64,000 nucleotides of DNA from Struthio camelus (taxonomy: Eukaryota; Chordata; Aves; Struthioniformes; Struthionidae): contig NC_090944.1 of assembly GCF_040807025.1 (NCBI RefSeq), positions 122,565,738-122,629,737 on the forward strand, in the 5' to 3' direction. The position numbers were made by a program, and so were the translations under genes. Position 1 is the first letter of the stretch. Every line of letters starts with the position of its first letter. The notes under the pieces are model-generated. The model did no database searches. It saw only the letters and a program-made list of their open reading frames with translations, and was not told where the DNA came from. Positions 1 to 11,600 of the stretch are shown in pieces.

Positions 1-439
1 ATGAGTTGTCATTTTGATATGTATGAAACAATTCATATGCATAAAAGTGGACATGTACCTGGCAAGCAATGACTTCAGCTCTCAGTAATGAACCACTGTC
101 CTTACATGAATCTGGAGACAGTAGAGCCATGACTCCAGAGCTAACTGCCGGAAAGTTTCTCCTATTTCTAGAGTTCTCAGTACCGGCATATTTCAGTGCT
201 ACAACTTCTATACAAGAGAGTGAATATGTCAGAAGGAAAACCTATGAGATTCATATAAATAAAGTATTCCAGTTAACACAATAATATGTCCTCAACTGGT
301 ATAAAAATTTCCATTAAGTCAGGATTGGCCATTGTAGGATCTCACACGCCTGAAAACGGTGACAGTGATCACACCTCCAGTAGTCTCTCTCCAGGAGTGG
401 TTATAAGTTAACACCTAAAGAAGAGGAAGAGCAAGGCAA
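1..439. other. Non-coding flank, nothing recognised
   Basis: This AT-rich stretch has no recognisable gene, repeat family or RNA. The only reading frame of any length (71 codons, 69-284) has no familiar motif and no codon character. It lies about 14 kb upstream of FSHR exon 1. In mammals this side of FSHR is a long gene-poor interval towards NRXN1, so silence here is expected. Confidence 0.5.
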
Positions 440-1900
440 GCATATATGTACACCTTTCCCTAATATTCTCTCAGTCTACCAACTTCTTACAGCTCTGGGG
501 ATTTTCTGAGTATCATATTGTTTGTCCATTTAACAAACCCAGAGGATCTCTCTTCCATGTAGCCATCCAATCTTTCCTAGAATCAATGTCAGCTTCTTGC
601 ACCCATAATGCACTTTTACAAGGATTCCACTGCTCTGCTACCAGTTGCATTAAAAATTAGCTCATTTTGGTTTAGCTCCTTCTGGCTTCTTTTGATGCCC
701 TTTAGTTCTTGTAATGAAAGAGATGGTTAAAAAGTTGATCCCCATCCGTCATTTCCATGCCACCCCTGATTTTGTAGACTTGTATTAAATCCTCCTATAT
801 CATCTCATTTCTAGGCTCTTCACTTCAATACCTGTGTTCCAGCTAATTATATGTCCCAGTCAGAATATTCCCACTTCTCCCAAAGCTATTTAGTTTTCTT
901 AAAAGCCTATGATGAGGGACCTTCTCAAAAGCCTTTTGGAAATCCAGGTAGGCTATATCAACTGGATCACCATTATCTGCCCGCTTACTGACTGTTTCAG
1001 ACTATTCCAGAGGATTTCTGCAGCAGGATTTCCCTTTGCGGGTGCCCCACTGGTTCCCTACAAGTCTGGCATTTTTCCAGGTGTTTTGTAAATCCATCCT
1101 TTATTATAGTTTCTGCTAATTTTCTCAGTGCTTCCATGAAAATTATGGGCTTGTAGTTCCCCGGGTCTGTATGGGACCCTTTTTTTAAGGATTGACATCA
1201 CACCCAGTCTTTAGGTTGGAGGACATTTTAAGTGAATACTTACATATTACCATTAGCAGCAGAACTACTTCATCCTTGAGTTTTCTTAGACCTCCTTGGC
1301 TCTTCCAATAGATGAGTATTCATTTGGGGCATTTGTACCATCACGTCTTCCACAGTTACTTCTATTTCAGACAGATCCTCTACTGACCATCCCCCCCAAA
1401 AAGGCATTCCAAAGCAGGAATCTCCCCAGTTTCTTCTGTCCACACTAATACAAAAATAATCCATGGACGTTTTCTGCAATCCTTTGGAAGCACTCCTTTT
1501 ATAACCTTGTTGTTAGTTTGCCCTGCAGGCTCTCTAGCAGGCTCCTTGCTCTTCCTGCTTTGTTAAAAGAGTGATTGAGTACTAGTTTTGATTTTTTCAC
1601 TGGTTTGCTCTGCAAACTCTTTGGCGTGTCTGATTATATCATTTATGTATATATATATATATAAATGTAAAACAAAATGTGTAAATGTAGCATATAATCT
1701 TGTTGATGCTTTCTAATTTCTTCATTTGGATTCGCTTCAGTTTTCTGAATGATGTCTTCTAGTAGCCTCTTACAGCTCCAGCAGCTCCCTTTTACCTTAT
1801 TCTAAAAGGTGATATAAACTGGCATTGTGCTTTCAGTGTGGTGGCATTTAGTCTTCCATGCTATCTATAAGAATTTAATTTTCCTAGCTGGCCTTTAACA
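440..1900 (-). mobile_element. Old CR1-type LINE relic, antisense
   Basis: Read on the + strand, this matches my memory of the complement of ancient amniote CR1 elements. The 3' end part comes first (about 480-860: cell-type phrases such as 'tttagttcttgtaatgaaagag' shortened here, and 'gattttgtagacttgtatta'). It is followed by the end of the reverse-transcriptase ORF (about 900-1200: 'ccttttggaaatccaggta', 'caactggatcaccattatc'). More of the ORF continues to about 1900 ('gtggtggcatttagtcttcc'). The order of these blocks is the order expected for one long antisense insertion. The ORF is broken by many stops and gaps, so the copy is dead. Edges are approximate; identity rests on remembered consensus, not an alignment. 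Confidence 0.75.
1647..1663. repeat. (AT)n microsatellite
   Basis: A short run of alternating T and A lies inside the CR1 relic. It is likely replication slippage in decayed sequence and has no other visible meaning. Confidence 0.9.
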
Positions 1901-2122
1901 AGCTTCCCTATTTTTGTAGTTACCCTCTTTGCAAGTTAGATCAACTGTGGTGGCATTATGTCTGTACCCATGAGAAGGTGCTCAGTACATTATTGTACAT
2001 ATAGTATTTGTTTCAGAGTGAAAGTATCACTCAGTGATAATTAACCAAGTCCCTAGCATTATGCAATACCAGTTCAAGGGATATTTCTTTTGGAGAGGTT
2101 GCTAACAAGCTTCTCTGTGAAG

Positions 2123-2228
2123 TAGCATCTAAATGCCCGGACTGCTAAAATCCATTTAGATGCTAGCCAGAGTGCTCCACTGGCATCTAAATTTAGATGG
2201 CATCTAAACTTTTCATTTCTGCATCTAA
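2123..2228. repeat. Cluster of CATCTAAA inverted and direct repeats
   Basis: Six copies of CATCTAAA or its complement lie in about 106 bp. AGCATCTAAATG (2124-2135) is matched by a perfect inverted copy at 2153-2164; with the flanking T and A the arms are 13 bp around a 17-nt spacer. CATCTAAATTTAGATG (2184-2199) is a perfect 16-bp palindrome. Further direct copies follow at 2201-2208 and 2222-2229. The cluster could be the terminal structure of an old DNA transposon or a decayed amniote repeat with internal symmetry. No target-site duplication is clear. Confidence 0.7.
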
Positions 2229-2229
2229 A

Positions 2230-5200
2230 ACTTTTATATCCTGTTCTGATGTGGCATGTGCCCACTATATGTGGAAATGACTAAAGTTAGCCAGTGCAAA
2301 TTGTATTTTCTGCCCTCACTGCCTCTCTAATTTCTCTCAGCGCAGAGCAGTCGCTGTCACCAGCCTGGTCAGACAGTCAGTAATAGATAAGCTTCCAAAG
2401 CGCTAGCCTTATCACTAGAAGGTGCATGGATGTTGCCCAATGTGATCATTTCCTCTCTGCCTTCTCTAGTGATGTTTCTGGAGCCAGCCATCCTCTATGA
2501 GCTTATCCCCATCCTCTTCCTGGGCAGCAGCTTTTAGAAAGGAACAAAGGCAAAGTTGAACACTGGACCTTTCCCCATGTAGGAGACCTGACCTCGTCTC
2601 AAGCTATGCCACCATTGTGTTCCCTCTGAAAGTGGCATCTGGCTTCACAACTGGGTTGAACTGAGAAGCTGAATACAGCTGGGACTGTGGGTTCTGTCGT
2701 TTCAAGCTTTTTGCAGAGTTGGGTGGATGCAAAGTTTTCTGTCTGAGAAACATATAATTCTTGAATGAACCTGGTGCTCTAATCTCATCCTGGAATCTGA
2801 AGACTAAGCAGGAACAAACAACGCTTACTCCTTGGTGCCAGAAATATGCCACACCGCCCTGTGTCGAGTCATTTGGAGATAAGAAGAAAAGGGATCAAGT
2901 AGAGGCTATTTACAGATGCAAGGCTTAACTTTGGTGCTGTCACCTTCATAGAAATGTCACCTTCTCCTACACACGCATTGGAGAATGCTCCCTACAGCAG
3001 CTGTGGCCTGTCAATGACGAAAGCTAGAGTTTGCAGTAGGTTGTGAAAGTACCAGTATTGGCCATGATCAGCCTTGGGAGCTTTTTTCTGCTGGAGCCGG
3101 CATCCTTTCTGCCCATAAGCTGGATGATTTTAAGGTGATGCTCTGCCAACTGAAGCTAGCTGTAGATTTGGCCAAATATTCTGTCTGAGGGGTACATTTG
3201 GGCTGGGTTTCTGGGTTTCTGTTTCCCCCTAAGCGTGCCTCATGTATCACGAGTGTTATTCATCTTTTTTTTGTTAGGCACAGGTGAGACTACTGTGATT
3301 CTAGTAAAGCAGGGTTACGTAACCGTCACGCAGAGGCTAAAGGTTTTAATTTCTTAAAGGGTGGTTTGGTTTTGTTTTTTTTCAGAGAGTCCTTGCTAGT
3401 CATTTTCTTGCTCTCTTAAAATTCAGTCCTCTTCCTACAGTTCAGCGTCACTGCTAGCATTTGATAAAATCACCGCTGTAATGAATTTGAATTGAGATAT
3501 ATTAGGGTGACCAGTGGCTTAACAGCGGCTCAGCTGTAACTACTACTTGATTCAGCTCTTGGGCAATAAGCAAGGTAAGAACAGCTCCTCATCTTGTGTG
3601 CTGCGGTACCTGAGGTCCCTACAGGCAATCATTACTACATGCTCCTTCCGTACTCTGGTCAGATAATGCCATGCCTTAAAAGCAAGCAATGGAAAGCTCT
3701 CCACAAAAGCTGGTTATATTAGAGCCCAGGAGTGCGTCCATATCACCATTTTCTTAGATTTGTTGCCTTTTTGATGTCTTACTGTTGCTGCTCTGATCTA
3801 GAGGCGAGCTGTTTACCCAGACTACTGCAGACCAAATCCTCAGCATTGGTACCCTGGCACACCCTCCCTGAAGTTAAGGGAAATACAGCCTGACTCCTCC
3901 TTCCTTTTGTTCCATAATGTTCTAGAAATGTCTGTGTTTCCATCAGATCTTTGGCTCTTTTTAGATGCTGTATCTTATTCGTACCTTTCCGTTTATTTTA
4001 CTGTCATACTCATCTTCAACTGGTATGAACAGTGTATCATCTTTAACTCAGTGGATTCATCTAATCCCTAGATTTTAATGGAATCAAGTCTGCTTTATGG
4101 TTTTTGTGCAGATGATGAAATAGTTATGGGGACTGTGGGGGACAGCACTAAAAGATAGAAAACCCTCAAAAGTTTGGTGAATGTCAGAACAGATTTTCCC
4201 TGTCCCTTCTGGTTTCCTTGCCATGCACGAAAGGGCTGGACAGCATAAAATAGTCTGAACAGTAGCCCCCTATCTGATACACAGAGTAGTAAACAAGCAC
4301 AACTGGCTTCCAGGAGCAGCACTGCATGCCCAAGTTTAACAGGTTATGGTGGGGTGGGGAATCTATGACTCTCAGGGACAAAAGGCGATTGTGCACCTTG
4401 CTGGATGCTGTAAGAGGGGATTCCCCATGTGGCTAGGCTTCTTCTTTCCACCTCCCAAAGCTGCTGTGATACGGGAGGGTGCAAAGCTGTTTCGTTTTAT
4501 TTTGTTTTTAGACAAACAACAGTGATCTGCCTGAGGCTGTGAATGTGGTGCTATCTCTTCAAGGGCATGCTACACGTTATTTTACAAGCGGATGCAAAGT
4601 CCCTTTACCCACATGCCAGGCCAACCAGAAGTTATATGAACAAGATTGTTAGTAGTGAGTATGAACTAATAAGTCATAATGAGATTTCTGGTCAGTTTGG
4701 ACCACATGCCCAACAGGCTTGCAAAATACTGTGTAGGTACTTTCTGAGAGACACAGTACAAAACCTATGAGCTCTTTGGTCTCCAAGCGTTTTGAACTTC
4801 ACCTGACTTAGTAATAAATAGCCAGGGTGTGGTCTTCGTTACTTAGATTGGCATTTTGTGCTTTGCCTTTGCTGTCTGTCTTAAAAAGGGCAAGGCAAAG
4901 TGACAGTGAAAGGTAAAATAGTTTTGCCTTCTATAGGCAATTTGGGTTAAGGTTGTTGTGCCTGAATTGTTGTCAGCTTGATCCAAAAGGCACTTTTATT
5001 TTTCCTTTTAGCCAAGAGTAACACAATAAGATGTGCCATTAGTTGATAAATTATGCCATACTAAACTACAACATGTGAGTCAAAAGGATAAAGAAAATTC
5101 TAGTAGAGGTATGAAAAATGAAATACATTGGTGGAGTATGGGTTTGTTTTTTTTTTTTGCTTTGAATTTACAGCGTTCAATAGATTTCAACCTTTTTTTA

Positions 5201-5529
5201 ATATTTAACACTTTTGTCCTCTGACACACTAGTGAACCATGCTTCAGCATTGTCACAAGGGTGACAGCAGCCAGAGGACTCTTTTGAGTTGAAAATACAT
5301 AATCCGTCAGGCTTCTTAGGTGGCCAGGCCTTAAAAATCTGTTAGCACTTTTTTTTTCTTTCCTACACAGGTCAGGATGTTCTGGTGCACTGACCAGATT
5401 TCAATTTGGGTGGCTACATATCTGTTGGGACTTTTAACCATAGCTTGCAAAGTTTATTTGAAACCTTTAAATAGCAAATAAGTACTACATAAATGTCAGG
5501 TGTAATGGCGTTTTAGAGGCAAGGGAAAG
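2230..5529. other. Non-coding flank, nothing recognised
   Basis: No exon, RNA gene or well-marked transposon was recognised in these 3.3 kb. Reading frames on both strands are short (82 codons at most) and overlap each other at random. A few T-runs occur (for example 3368-3382 and 5148-5158). Confidence 0.45.
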
Positions 5530-5860
5530 TTGGGATGTTCAGTGGTACGCGAATGGGAACCCTCGTGCGCCTCTGTCCTTTCCCAGACTGCCTGAGAGAT
5601 GCCAGTAAGTGCCCACGGGCGCAGGCAGCTGAGCTGCTTGTCCATTGCCAAGTCTCAGCTGGGTATGCTGAGAAGTGCAGTGCAGAGATACCAAAGTGTC
5701 CATAGGAGGGCCAGGCGGAGGTCAGAAGCCCTATACCTGGGCTTGCCTGGTGTGGGGCGCCCGAAGCACAGCATGCATCACGGTACGGGCATGCGGGCTG
5801 AGTGCTGTGGATCCACCTGCCTGTGGCGTGGCGTGGCTATGCCTGGAGTTGTCTGAACCC
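5530..5860. other. Local GC- and CpG-rich patch
   Basis: About 330 bp stand out from AT-rich surroundings by higher GC and roughly fifteen CpG sites (for example in 'gtacgcgaatg', 'cacgggcgcagg', 'gggcgcccgaag'). Two overlapping + strand frames of 85 and 89 codons cross it but carry no recognised motif, so I do not call a gene. It may be a small CpG island, an old gene-derived insertion or a repeat piece. A TATA-like box (CTATAAAAG) lies downstream at about 5971-5979. Confidence 0.45.
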
Positions 5861-7911
5861 TTAGCCAGCAGCATCTGCAAAATAATGGTAGAGGTCTTTC
5901 TGTACTTAGATGTGGGAACAAAAATGGGTATTAGAATTAGTTAGGTACTTTGATAACATGGTAGTGAGGGCTATAAAAGTACCTGAGAGATGGAGAAGCT
6001 TCTTTTTCATCATCTGCAGAGTATCATTAGTCTACCTACCATTTCCATCTTTGTCCTAAGAGCAACGGCAGGCGCTTATTCTTCTCCTTTTGTCAGCTGG
6101 AGGAAGCAGTAGAAACAAGAGGGTCAGACTTTATACAGAGCTGTGACTGACCTGCTTCTTGTGTGCTGAGAGCGCTTGCAGGCAGGTCAAGAATCAGAGA
6201 CTCCCCTGTGTTGCCTCCCATGCAAAAATCTGCTTCCCAGCAGAACAGGTGTCAGAAGGAAAAAAAATTCAAGGAGGGAAGTATCCTTGGACAGTCTTAC
6301 GGCAGGAATTCAAACTTACTGGAGTAACTGGACGGTATTCCTTTTTTATTTTTCCAGGACTCCAGTTTCATAGATTTAGACATGCCTAGTTTTCCTTTTG
6401 CTGCTCATTCACTTACATTTAAGTGCATATGTCGTTTTTCATTATTTTATATGCTAAGGGACAGATTCTGAATTTTTAGTCATGTTTGGCAGGACCTTGT
6501 TCCATAAATAATCCCATTAATTTCAGTGGATCTGGTTCTGGAATAAAGTACTATTCAACAGCAGTTGATGAATCCCAAAGGGAAGAGAAGGAAAGTGAAA
6601 GAGGAAGATGGCTGCCAGAGATCAGATCAATATTTATATTTTAATGTTGCTCCACATCAGCCACTGATTGCATTAAAATAATTTTTTTTTAGTCACAGTA
6701 AAAGTCTCCACAAGAGTAGAAAAACATTGGAAGCTCTTCTAGGGATGCTTTAAAAGAAAGGTTCAATATTTGCTCTCACTGTGTAGTGTTAAAAAAGATT
6801 CAGTGATTCTTTGGCTCCTAATTATCACCTTAGGCAGCTTATTGAGCCCACCTGTCATGAAGGTAAAAAGTACACAATACACTATAACACTTAAAAAGTA
6901 ATTGGGCCACTTTTTTAGCAAGTCAATATTAATAAGTTGCACTAATTGCACAATGCTTTCCTTTTTTCTCCTTTTTCTTCAGTCTGCTACAGGGATTAGT
7001 TAGTCATTTGCATCTTCTTCAGAGGGTTTAGCAAATGTTAATTTGTCATTCTTACCTTTCTATCTTTTTGTATTAAGTGTTAGGATGACTGTATTTCCCG
7101 AAAGGATATTTAGTGTCTTTCATGTATCAATCAGGGCTGAGCTCTTCCTTTTCCCATGCAGAGCTGGTTTCTCCTAAGCTGTATGAGGTCAAGAAAAGAG
7201 AAGATGTATTTTTATGCATTGCAGGATACCTTGAAAATAAAGACATAAGAAGTAGAAAGTTAGCTGACATTTGGTATTCTGTAAAGATATTTCCATTTGA
7301 GGCCTCGCTAAAATATTTTAATGCCCGATGCTCATCCGGTTTGAAAGAATTTCAGCAAACATAGTTGCTCTGTCCAAAAGACGAGTTTTTACTGTTGTTC
7401 ATAGGCTGTTCTAAGAACTAGAGAAATTAGGCAAGTTCTTTCTTTACAGCTCTCTCTGCACTTCAGTCCTTGAAATTCCTCATGTATGCGCTGCCAGGCC
7501 GCTGCCTTTCTTTAATGGAAGATGCTAATTACATGACATGTTGTGGAGGCATCATTAGGGTAAAGTTTCTTTAATTCGTTTTATTTCATAATAAGTTATA
7601 CTTGAAAGTATTAAAGACCTCTTGAATTTCAACGAGTAAGAACTTTGTTTGCTGCTAAACTGCATCCTAGATAGGAGGCTTATGAACTTGGAAAGAGCAA
7701 ACAGCCTTTTGAATTGGAAAAGGAAGTATTACTAGTCTATTTTTTTCAAGGTGATGAACATTTTTTGTTTATTTATGGATTAAAGACCAATAGCTGAGTA
7801 GTATATTGTAACCCCGCTTGTGAACAGCTGACAGCATAAGTTTGTAGCAAAGCATAAATAATCAGTCTCTATATTTTAAGCATTCTGGGGAGACTTTTAT
7901 GAGCTGTAGGT
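5861..7911. other. Non-coding flank, mostly featureless
   Basis: No gene was recognised. It contains one possible ancient amniote repeat scrap at 6455-6550 (listed separately). The remainder is AT-rich unique-looking sequence. Confidence 0.45.
6455..6550. mobile_element. Possible ancient amniote interspersed repeat scrap
   Basis: The stretch begins 'gacagattctgaattttt' and later has 'cccattaatttcagtgga', followed by 'ttctggaataaag'. This pattern, a 'cagattctga' opening with a near-palindromic 'ccattgaagtcaatgg' type core, recalls old repeats shared by birds, turtles and crocodilians. It is strongly decayed. Family, orientation and edges are uncertain. Confidence 0.35.
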
Positions 7912-8625
7912 AGAATCACAGAATAATTCAAGTTGGAAGGGACCTCAGGAGGTCTCTAGTTCAACCTCCTGCTCAAATCAAGGTCTGCTACGAGGACAGA
8001 CCAGGTTGCTCAGGGGTTTATTCAGCTGGATCCTGTAAACCTCAAAGGCTGGAGACAGTACAGCCTCTCTGGGCAATCTGTGCCACTGCTCGACTGTCAT
8101 CAAGGTGAAAAAAATTCTCCTTATAGCCTGAACCTCTCTTGTTTCAACTCATGCCTGTTGCCCCTTATTCTCCCACCATGCACCAAAGTAAAGAGCCTGC
8201 CTCCACCTCTTGATCACTTCCCCATAGATACTGGGGGGCTGCTCTTAGGTTCCCCTGAAGGCTTTCTTGTACTGGGGGGGGCCTCAAACTAGGCTACATA
8301 TACTGAGTGTGGTCTTAAGAGTGCTGAATACAGGAGAATAATAGACTTCTGTCAATCTACTGTCTACATTCCTGTTCATACAGGGTGGGATGCTGTTGGC
8401 TGCCTTCGTGGCCATGCTGGCCCATGCTTAATCTGTGGTTTACCAGCACCCCAAGGTCCCTTTCAGCAGAGCTGTTTCCCAGCTGTTTCCAGAACTCAGC
8501 CTGTATCATTGCAGGGGGTTAGTCCTTCCCAGGTGCAGGGCTTTGCACTTTCCTTACTGAATTTCATAACGTTCTTGTCAGGTAATTCCTCCAACCTGTC
8601 TAGGTTCCTTGGAAACTAGAGATTG
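7912..8625 (-). mobile_element. CR1 LINE, 3' portion, antisense
   Basis: The left edge 'agaatcacagaat' is the complement of the CR1 terminal ATTCTRTG-type octamer tail. It is followed by 'ttggaagggacctcaggagg' and 'gttcaacctcctgctcaaa', the standard complement of the avian CR1 3' end. Further in are 'gatgctgttggctgccttcg', 'caccccaaggtccctttc' and 'aggtgcagggctttgcactt', in the expected order for the antisense ORF end. The copy is 5'-truncated, as is usual for CR1, and its frame is broken. It is clearly younger than the relic at 440-1900 and is the best evidence that the host is a bird or near relative. Confidence 0.93.
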
Positions 8626-11600
8626 GATTCCTAATTCCTGCATTTTTTTTTCTATGAGATTTAGTTATCCAAGTGTTCTGATACTTTTCTTGTGCAAACC
8701 TCCACAATGGATGGTTATGAGTGTCCCTAGGCAGGTCTATGCTATGCTGTAGTTAGGCAAATTTTCTTTTGCCTCACATCGCTGGCCTTTAGATAGACTT
8801 TGCTGACTGCAGAAGGCATCAAGGGCAGAATATATGATGTAAAGTGAGATTCTAGTCAGGCTCCCACGTTTCTTGTGCATTATTTTGATCTAATCAAACC
8901 CACTATGGACAGTGCAAAGAGGAAGTGCTTCCAGAAACATGCTTCTATAGGTACATGACAGAAACCTAGCAGAAGTGCTGCATCTTTTATTATAGACTGG
9001 GTAGCAACAAACTGGGGAGCAGTACTAGATGGAGTAGAAAGGTCTTTCCTCTGGCTTTTGTGTTGTCTCTTGCATTTATCTCCTGTAATCCTAACATACA
9101 CGAGGTGCTTATATCCCCAAACCACCTCTGACATATCATGTAGATAAAGGGCTGGATAAGAGCTTGTCAGCCATCAAAGCCATGAAACTCTTGGGCAGGG
9201 TACAGTAAATATAGTCGTCATTCCCCTTCTCTCTCAGATCATAATGCAAGCAAACTCACTGCTGAGAAGTGTCAGCAAAAATGTTAGAAGAGAATGAGGC
9301 CCTTCCAGGCTGCATGGTGTCTTTCTCTAGTTAAAGAGATACGCAGAGCCATTTACATCAGATGATAATTAGGCTTTAAGGGAAGAAAATAGAAGGGAAA
9401 CAGGAGGCACAGTGCGTTTGGTTATTGCTGCCTTAAACATAACGCTGTACATCGTGCTGCTCTGTCATCTGCAAAGGTGCTGTTTAATAGGGAACTAATT
9501 ACAATGAAGTTTTAAAGTCAAAAACCAGGCAGTTACAGGCAATCTGAGTGTGCAGTTCCATACAATTTTTAATCCTTTCTTCATGTAACAGTGTTTTCCT
9601 ATTCTTGAGTGAATGAACTCCCTCTGGTGGCTAATTTGCCATCTCCATTTCAGTCCTTTTTGAGTTGAGGCTGCATGCAAGCAGCTGGCCAAAAGAACTG
9701 ATAGCATAATAAGCTAGTGCTTTTATTAGGTTAATTTAATGTTTTGTGTTCTCAACACTGAGGGCATAGATAAAGTCTGACTATTCAAATGTGTTTAGAA
9801 ATGATATCTATTCATGAAAAAGATCAAGCTAAAAAAAAGACTGCTTAAAAGATTATTTCTGAAAAAGAGCCTGAAACATTCCATTTTCGTCAGCTAAGCA
9901 GTCTGTTGGCTTCAGTGAGCTGCTATTTTAAAACCCGAGTTTCATGCTCACAAAAGGTAAATCAATAAAGGGTCAATCTGCCTCTTGTTAATTTGTCCTT
10001 AGGTGTCTGTCTGTCGTCTCATACTGCGAGTTTTCAGGCCAGAAAACCTTTTCCTGGTCATAGAGCGCTCAGCATAATATTCAGGACAATAGATACTATT
10101 GCTGCCTGTAAACCCACGGGTAGAGCCTACGTACTGGAGTGAGATCTCCACTCTTTGAAGGAAGAACTCTTTTTGGGTTTGGCTCTGTATGTTATCTGTC
10201 CACACAGGGGATCTATTTGTCTACACATTTTGTAGAACATTTGTGGTAAGTAAAGGTAACGTTACAGTGGCATTCAGTAGTAGTTCAGTAGTTATTAAAA
10301 GAATATATACTTATTACCCCTAATGTTTTGTTTAAGAGCAGAGAAACACAAGTAGAAATTGCTGGCTTGTAGGTTTATTTACTCCAATAGCTGGTAAACT
10401 TTATGCCTTACAAAAACAGTAGCATTTAGATCTAAACATCAGAGCTGTGGAAGAAGGCATGACCGTGTCAGTACACTGCTTTAGAGGGAGTATGTGTTTG
10501 CTCAGTATATTTAGAAGAGGTTTGGTGAGAGCTGGGGCGGTTCGTTTTGCTTCCTTTTGTAGCCTCGGCAACCCAGATGGCAGCGTGGCCTAGGGCAGAC
10601 ACCTCTTCTTCATCCAAGGATGCGATCCGGAAAAGGCCCCGGTTCTTCTAGTTCAGTACTTGCAAAATTAGGCCAATGCTAATATCAGTGGTCAGTCCTA
10701 TCAACTAGAGTCATTTATTGTTGTCTTAAAAGGGAGCCCTCAGTGACCATATAACCTTGAATTCACTGTCTACCCCAGAAGACATCTAATTACATAAACT
10801 CAACAATGATATCGTAGATTATCTGTCATAATTCACTTCATTGCATGTCTGCTGCTACAGTGGTTCAGTTTGGGGAAATTTCCGCTTTCTTGTTCAGGAA
10901 AACAGTATACATTCTTAAAACTGATTTACCAGCTGAAGCACACATCTTCTACAAAGGGAAGCAAAGACAAGGAAGGCTCTTAAAAATATCTGAAAACACC
11001 ATCATTTCTGAATTTATACTTTCATCAGTATGTACGTCAGTGACAGTGTATCCCCACCTGCCATCGGCACAAGAGAGGTTCTTACTCCCAGCCTGTAATC
11101 CCATGAAGGCAGCAAGGTGAGTGCTTGGGGCCTGTCAGCAGAGGCAGGAGTTTGCCCCCTGTGTTGCTGTGAACAAGCTATTGAGGAAGAGGTAAGAAAC
11201 CACCGGGTATTCAGGTGGCAGAAAGGCTCAGGGCATCTTTCTGTCTCACTCTAAGCAGCTCTCACAGACCCCTGCACCAGGCCCTTGGAGTCTTCAGGCG
11301 CAGTGGTAGTTGCAGCAGCAGCCCTATGCTCAGGAAGGGTCTGTGAACTTCACCTCCCCCAAAGTGACTGGCGGGAACCTTGGGATTTTCTCCCTCCTTT
11401 CCAGGTTTTTTTTTGTCCTGAGAGGAGACAGGTGTGTGTTCCTGAACGGGTAGCACAGCCATCAAGAGAGGATCATCAGCTGATTAATTCATTCGTGGGA
11501 ATGTTATGATGCAGCTGTATGTCGTTTGACAGCAGTGAACTGAAATTAGGAGAGAGATTTCCAATTCAAAAAATTGATGGACAGCGCAGAGTCTGTTCTT

